A stretch of 29,401 nt of DNA, taken from an uncultured Clostridia bacterium (GTDB lineage: Bacteria; Bacillota; Clostridia; TANB77; CAG-508). The first letter of the stretch is position 1; the number at the start of each line of letters is the position of its first letter. The notes under the pieces were generated by a model. It did not search any database. It was not told the origin of the DNA and saw nothing but the letters and a program-made list of their open reading frames with translations. The stretch covers positions 1-29,401 of the forward strand of contig CAKPOA010000016.1 of the NCBI GenBank assembly GCA_934169575.1. Direction: 5' to 3'. A program made the position numbers and the translations under genes. Below are positions 26,250-29,401 of the stretch, piece by piece.

Positions 26250-27299
26250 ATGAAAAAATTACTTGTAAAAATTAGAACATCACTAAAATTTATTATTTTA
26301 GTTTGTGTTGCAACATTTTTAATAGTAGGTGCTGTTGCGATTATTTATAAACCAATATATAGTGTATCATTTGATGGTGAAGTAATTGGTTATTGCAAAA
26401 ATAAAGCAAAATTGCAAAATAAAATTAATGAATATATAGAATATGGAAGTGAAGATAATGATAATTTAGCATTTGTATCTATTGACAAAATGCCTACATA
26501 TAAATTATGTTTATTAAAAAGAGGAAAGGCTACAAATGAAAATGAAATATTTGATAAAGTAGTTAATTCTGGAGTATCATATTATAAATATTTTGCAATA
26601 CTTGATGAAGATGAGGAAAAAGCATATGTTTCAAATTTTGAGCAAGCAGAAAATATAATAGAAAAATTAAAAGAAAAAAATAGTAATAATATAGAAGACA
26701 TAACAATTGAAGAAAAATATGAAACTGAACTAAAAGATTTTTCAAATGAAGATGATATAGTTTCAAGTTTATATGAAGAAAAAGTAGTTGAAGTTGCAAA
26801 AGAAACACCTAAAAAGACAGTTACAAAAAATACAACCAAAACAGTTTCAACAGGTTCAACAAGCAAAACAACTGGTAAATTAAAAATGTCATATACTATT
26901 TCAAAAGAAAAAGTTAATATAGGGATATCTTTGATAAAACCAATTTCTGGAACAATAACATCAAGATTCTCATCAATAAGTAGGGTTAGAAGTGGTGCAC
27001 ATACAGGATTAGATATTGCTGCATCTTCTGGAACTCCGATAAAAGCAGCTGCATCAGGTACTGTTGTATATTCAGGAGTACGTGGTGGATATGGAAATTT
27101 AGTTGTAATATCACATGGAAATGGTGTACAAACTTTTTATGGGCATTGTAGCAAAAGATATGTTTCGGCAGGTGATACGGTATCACAAGGTGATAAAATT
27201 GCAGCAGTTGGTTCTACAGGAAATTCTACAGGACCACATTTGCATTTAGAGGTTAGAGTAAATGGTGTGGCATATAATCCACAAAATTATGTTTATTAA
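26250..27299 (+). CDS. M23 family (LytM-type) peptidoglycan endopeptidase
   Basis: Cell-wall hydrolase. One N-terminal membrane anchor (residues about 12-32) is followed by a domain starting YSVSFDGEVIGYCKNKAKLQNKINEYI, a S/T/K linker (about 185-215) and an M23 domain. Zinc residues: H251 and D255 in HTGLDIAASSGTPIKA, H332 in GPHLHLEV (HLH 330-332), plus the GHCSK histidine. The catalytic residues are complete, so it should be active. 349 residues. SpoIIQ-like or growth-related roles are both possible; the sequence does not decide. Confidence 0.9.
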   Translation: MKKLLVKIRTSLKFIILVCVATFLIVGAVAIIYKPIYSVSFDGEVIGYCKNKAKLQNKINEYIEYGSEDNDNLAFVSIDKMPTYKLCLLKRGKATNENEIFDKVVNSGVSYYKYFAILDEDEEKAYVSNFEQAENIIEKLKEKNSNNIEDITIEEKYETELKDFSNEDDIVSSLYEEKVVEVAKETPKKTVTKNTTKTVSTGSTSKTTGKLKMSYTISKEKVNIGISLIKPISGTITSRFSSISRVRSGAHTGLDIAASSGTPIKAAASGTVVYSGVRGGYGNLVVISHGNGVQTFYGHCSKRYVSAGDTVSQGDKIAAVGSTGNSTGPHLHLEVRVNGVAYNPQNYVY

Positions 27300-27341
27300 G
27301 TAATTAAACCTAAATATGTGTATGAAAGGAATGTACAAAAA

Positions 27342-27905
27342 ATGAAATTATTAATGCATACATGTTGTGCACCTTGTAGTGTATATTGTATAGATAGTTT
27401 AAGAAGTGAAAATATTGAACCTACTGTGTATTGGTTTAATCCAAATATTCATCCATATCAAGAATATAAAGCAAGAAGAGATACTTTAAAACAATATACA
27501 GCATCTATAAATATAGATGCTGTTTTTGAGGAAAATTATGGATTAAGAGATTTTTGCAAAAATGTTGTAGATGATTTAGGCAATAGGTGTTCTAATTATT
27601 GTTATCCTGTACGTCTTGAGCAAACAGCTAAATATGCTAAAGAAAATGGTTTTGATACAATCTCTACGACTTTGCTTGTTAGCCCCTACCAAAAACATGA
27701 TTTTATTCATGAACTTGGAAATAAAATTGCAAATGAGTATGGCCTTGATTTTCTATATAGGGACTTTAGAGTTGGCTTTAGAGAGGGACAAAATAAGGCT
27801 CGAGAACTTGGACTTTATATGCAAAAATATTGTGGGTGTGTTTTTTCAGAGGAGGACAGATACAGCAAACAGATTATGAGAGATAAGAAAGAAAATAAAG
27901 TATAG
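27342..27905 (+). CDS. queH: Epoxyqueuosine reductase QueH
   Basis: Reduces epoxyqueuosine to queuosine in the wobble base of tRNA; the non-orthologous replacement of QueG, frequent in anaerobes. The N-terminus MKLLMHTCCAPCSVYC carries the first cysteines, RCSNYCYPVRLEQTA and KYCGCVFSEEDRY the others that would bind iron-sulfur cluster and iron; YWFNPNIHPYQEY and SPYQKHDFIHELG are family motifs. The ATG at 27342 is preferred over GTG 27318 because AAAGGA lies between them. The last part of the gene (27861-27897) is repeated at 28586-28622. Confidence 0.93.
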   Translation: MKLLMHTCCAPCSVYCIDSLRSENIEPTVYWFNPNIHPYQEYKARRDTLKQYTASINIDAVFEENYGLRDFCKNVVDDLGNRCSNYCYPVRLEQTAKYAKENGFDTISTTLLVSPYQKHDFIHELGNKIANEYGLDFLYRDFRVGFREGQNKARELGLYMQKYCGCVFSEEDRYSKQIMRDKKENKV

Positions 27906-27935
27906 ATATATTTATAAAAATGAGTAAAAGGAGAA

Positions 27936-28561
27936 ATGAGTTTGGATAAGAATTTAGAATTAAATTTTAATGAAGTTATAAAGATGATTGAAACAAGAAG
28001 AAATAATGCTTATAAGAAAGTTAATGAAGAATTAATATCTTTATATTGGGATTTTGGAAAATATATAAGTGAAAAAGTAAATGATTCTAATTGGGGAGAT
28101 AAAATCGTTGACAAATTAGTGGAATTTATGAAAAGAGAATATCCTACAATGAGAGGATTTAATAGAGCAGGAATATATAGAATGAAACAATTTTATGAAA
28201 CTTATAAAGATTTTCCATTTGTGTCAACACTGTTGACACAAATTAGTTGGAGCAATAATGTTAAGATTTTAAGTTCTACTAATTCTATAGAAGAAAAGGA
28301 ATTTTATATAAGAATGTGCATAAAAAACAATTATACAGCTAGAGAATTAGATAGACAAGAAAAAAGGAAAATGAAAATCCAAGTGTAGGTGTGATTTTAT
28401 GTGCAAGTAAAGATGAGCAAATTGTTGAATATGCAATGAGTAGAAGTATGTCGCCAACAATGGTATCACAATACACATTAAATTTGATAGATAAAAAATT
28501 ATTAGAAGAAAAATTAAAAGAGATTAAATATATTGTAGAAGAAAACAATAATAAGGAATAG
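27936..28561 (+). pseudogene. DUF1016 / YhcG-type PDDEXK nuclease gene with deleted catalytic core
   Basis: The first 150-residue frame (stop at 28388) starts MSLDKNLELNFNEVIKMIETRRNNAYKKVNEELI and contains YWDFGKYISEKV, MRGFNRAGIYRMKQFYETY, QISWSNNVKILS and FYIRMCIKNNYTARELDRQ, the N-terminal DUF1016 domain. It then jumps into another frame, ENPSVGVILCASKDEQIVEYAMSRSMSPTMVSQYTL to DKKLLEEKLKEI, which is the C-terminal end of the same family. The sequence expected between RELDRQ and ENPSVG, i.e. most of the PDDEXK nuclease domain, is missing. Full members have about 340 residues; here about 200 remain. It is therefore surely inactive as a nuclease. Confidence 0.85.
28218..28242. repeat. Perfect palindrome inside the DUF1016 remnant
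   Basis: tttgtgtcaaca-c-tgttgacacaaa: 12 complementary bases around one central base, within the codons for FVSTLLTQI. Confidence 0.8.
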
Positions 28562-28600
28562 GCATAAAAGTGTGGGCTTGAAAGGTACAGCAAATAGATT

Positions 28601-29100
28601 ATGAGAGATAAGGAAGAAAATATCTTTGACAAAAAAGAATTAGATGAAAATTCAGTTGTCAAGGAAAACTTGACAACTGCTAAAGATGGTAAAAATTATA
28701 AAACTAAATTTTATAATTTAGATTTAATTATAGCAGTAGGATATCGTGTAAAATCTGTTCGAGGTACTCAATTTAGAATATGGGCAAATAAATTAATAAA
28801 AGAATATCTAAAAAAGGATATAATCTTAATGTGAAAAGATTCAAAAATAATGGTGGAGGAACATATTTTGAAGAAGTGTTAGAGAAAATTAGAGATATTC
28901 GTTCATCTGAAAAAGTATTTTGGAGAAAAATATTAGATATTTATGCAACAAGTGTAGATTATGATGCAAAGAATAAACAAACAAGAGAGTTTTTTAAGAC
29001 TGTACAAAATAAAATGCACTATGCAGTTCATGGTAATACTGCAGCAGAAGTAATATTTAATAGAGTAGATAGTGAGAAAAAGAGCATAGGTTTAACAAAT
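28601..29100 (+). pseudogene. RhuM-like (virulence RhuM / Bro-type) gene, truncated and frameshifted
   Basis: The frame from 28601 reads IFDKKELDENSVVKENLTTAKDGKNYKTKFYNLDLIIAVGYRVKSVRGTQFRIWANKLIKEYLKK, then goes out of frame near 28811-28815; the next frame continues it as GYNLNVKRFKNNGGGTYFEEVLEKIRDIRSSEKVFWRKILDIYATSVDYD to AEVIFNRVDSEKKSIGLT. One missing A in the A-run after EYL (cta then five A then gg) explains the shift. The N-terminal 40-50 residues of the family, with the DNA-binding-like helices, are absent, replaced by the second copy of the queH end. The C-terminus is lost at about 29100, where another sequence begins. RhuM proteins occur in mobile islands; their function is not established. 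Confidence 0.82.
28653..28679. repeat. Inverted repeat inside the RhuM-like remnant
   Basis: cagttgtcaag and cttgacaactg, 11 perfect pairs with a gaaaa loop, within the codons for SVVKENLTTA. Confidence 0.8.
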
Positions 29101-29166
29101 ATAGGAACAATAGGAGTTGCAATAGGTTTTGTAATTATGATGATCTTAGATGTGGCATTAGTATGA
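29101..29166 (+). pseudogene. C-terminal tail resembling a ZIP/GufA-type metal transporter, fused to RhuM
   Basis: The frame of the RhuM-like remnant passes without stop into GTIGVAIGFVIMMILDVALV, a hydrophobic end unlike RhuM. ZIP-family (GufA branch) transporters end in a very similar last helix (IGFxxMMxLDxALG). I infer a junction by deletion between the two genes at about 29095-29105. Only some 20 residues are available, so this is a weak assignment. Confidence 0.45.
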
Positions 29167-29185
29167 GATAAAGGTAAAATAGATA

Positions 29186-29240
29186 GAAAAGTCGTTAGAA
29201 AAATGTGTAAGAGTATGCGAAAAGTCATTAGAAAAATGTG
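29186..29240 (+). repeat. Two-unit tandem repeat, period 33
   Basis: gaaaagtcgttagaaaaatg (29186-29205, plus tg) recurs at 29219-29240 with one change (g to a). No ORF. The rest of 29167-29333 holds nothing else I can identify. Confidence 0.6.
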
Positions 29241-29333
29241 AAAAAATAATCTCCAAATAGAAGTGAAGGCTAGTACAAATATATTATCTTAAAATGTTTG
29301 CGAAAAAATGCAAAAAAGAATTGAAAAAAAGTA

Positions 29334-29362
29334 TTGACAGAAATAATTGAAATTGATAAAAT
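29334..29362 (+). promoter_or_regulatory. Promoter for a gene beyond the right edge
   Basis: TTGACA (29334-29339), 17-base spacer, TAAAAT (29357-29362). An AAAGGAAAG ribosome-binding-like stretch stands at the very end of the window. Confidence 0.75.
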
Positions 29363-29401
29363 GGGTTTATGATAAAAATTGTGAAAAACAAAGGAAAGAA
29401 A

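Larger units (their letters stand above)
27861..28622 (+). repeat. Direct repeat: duplicated 3' end of queH
   Basis: 27861-27897, inside the end of queH (codons for YSKQIMRDKKEN), recurs at 28586-28622 with only two differences in 37 bases. The shared exact stretch agattatgagagataa is central. The second copy lies just before the RhuM-like frame and encodes no complete QueH. The 690-base interval contains the DUF1016 remnant. The arrangement looks like an insertion scar or an attachment-site-like duplication at the 3' end of a gene. Confidence 0.75.

Noticed and set aside
27616..27879. Second plus-strand frame overlapping queH
   Set aside because: The frame is an alternative reading of queH; the QueH cysteine motifs are in the other frame.

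Overview
The window is AT-rich chromosomal DNA from a low-GC Gram-positive, probably spore-forming and anaerobic member of the Clostridia. The evidence is a PolC-type replicative polymerase, the sporulation genes yqfC, yqfD and a PdaA-type deacetylase, the L33/SecE/NusG/L11/L1/L10/L7-L12 order with an L10 leader, a QueH-type epoxyqueuosine reductase, and strong AGGAGG ribosome binding sites with frequent TTG/GTG starts. The species is not identifiable from the sequence alone; an uncultured gut-type clostridium is an inference.

Layout. 1-811: the 3' part of a gene whose end has the composition and protein signature of a diversity-generating retroelement (DGR) variable region, followed in opposite orientation by a remnant of a DGR Avd-like four-helix-bundle gene. 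931-2903: a TopB-type topoisomerase III and a bidirectional terminator. 2916-3893 (minus): rplM-rpsI with promoter and possible leader hairpin. 3912-6190: a flippase of the SpoVB/YtgP family broken by one extra base, an HU protein, and the tail of a signal-peptidase-like gene. 6271-13485: a long run on the plus strand: pdaA, yqfC, yqfD, an unknown gene in the place where phoH is usually found, ybeY, a DUF3048 protein, a YwaF-family membrane protein and an unknown HExxH protein. 13518-14498 (minus): aspartate-semialdehyde dehydrogenase. 14835-18415: rpmG-secE-nusG-rplK-rplA-(L10 leader)-rplJ-rplL. 18429-21757: a two-gene ABC exporter-type system. 21780-27905: polC, an M23 endopeptidase and queH. 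27936-29166: gene debris (DUF1016/YhcG nuclease without its catalytic core, a RhuM-like gene with a frameshift, fused to what looks like the tail of a ZIP metal transporter), bounded on its left by a duplicated copy of the 3' end of queH. A promoter at 29334-29362 serves a gene beyond the window.

The core of the window is housekeeping: translation and secretion (L13/S9, L33-SecE-NusG-L11-L1-L10-L7/L12), replication (PolC, TopB, HU), sporulation and cell-wall work (PdaA, YqfC, YqfD, flippase, M23) and rRNA maturation (YbeY). The unusual material lies at both ends and in two repeats. The most interesting items are the DGR variable region plus inverted Avd remnant at the left end, and a two-copy repeat (7407-7561 and 14578-14803) with a conserved core of about 100 bases held between palindromic arms. 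The arms differ completely between the two copies, yet within each copy they are complementary.
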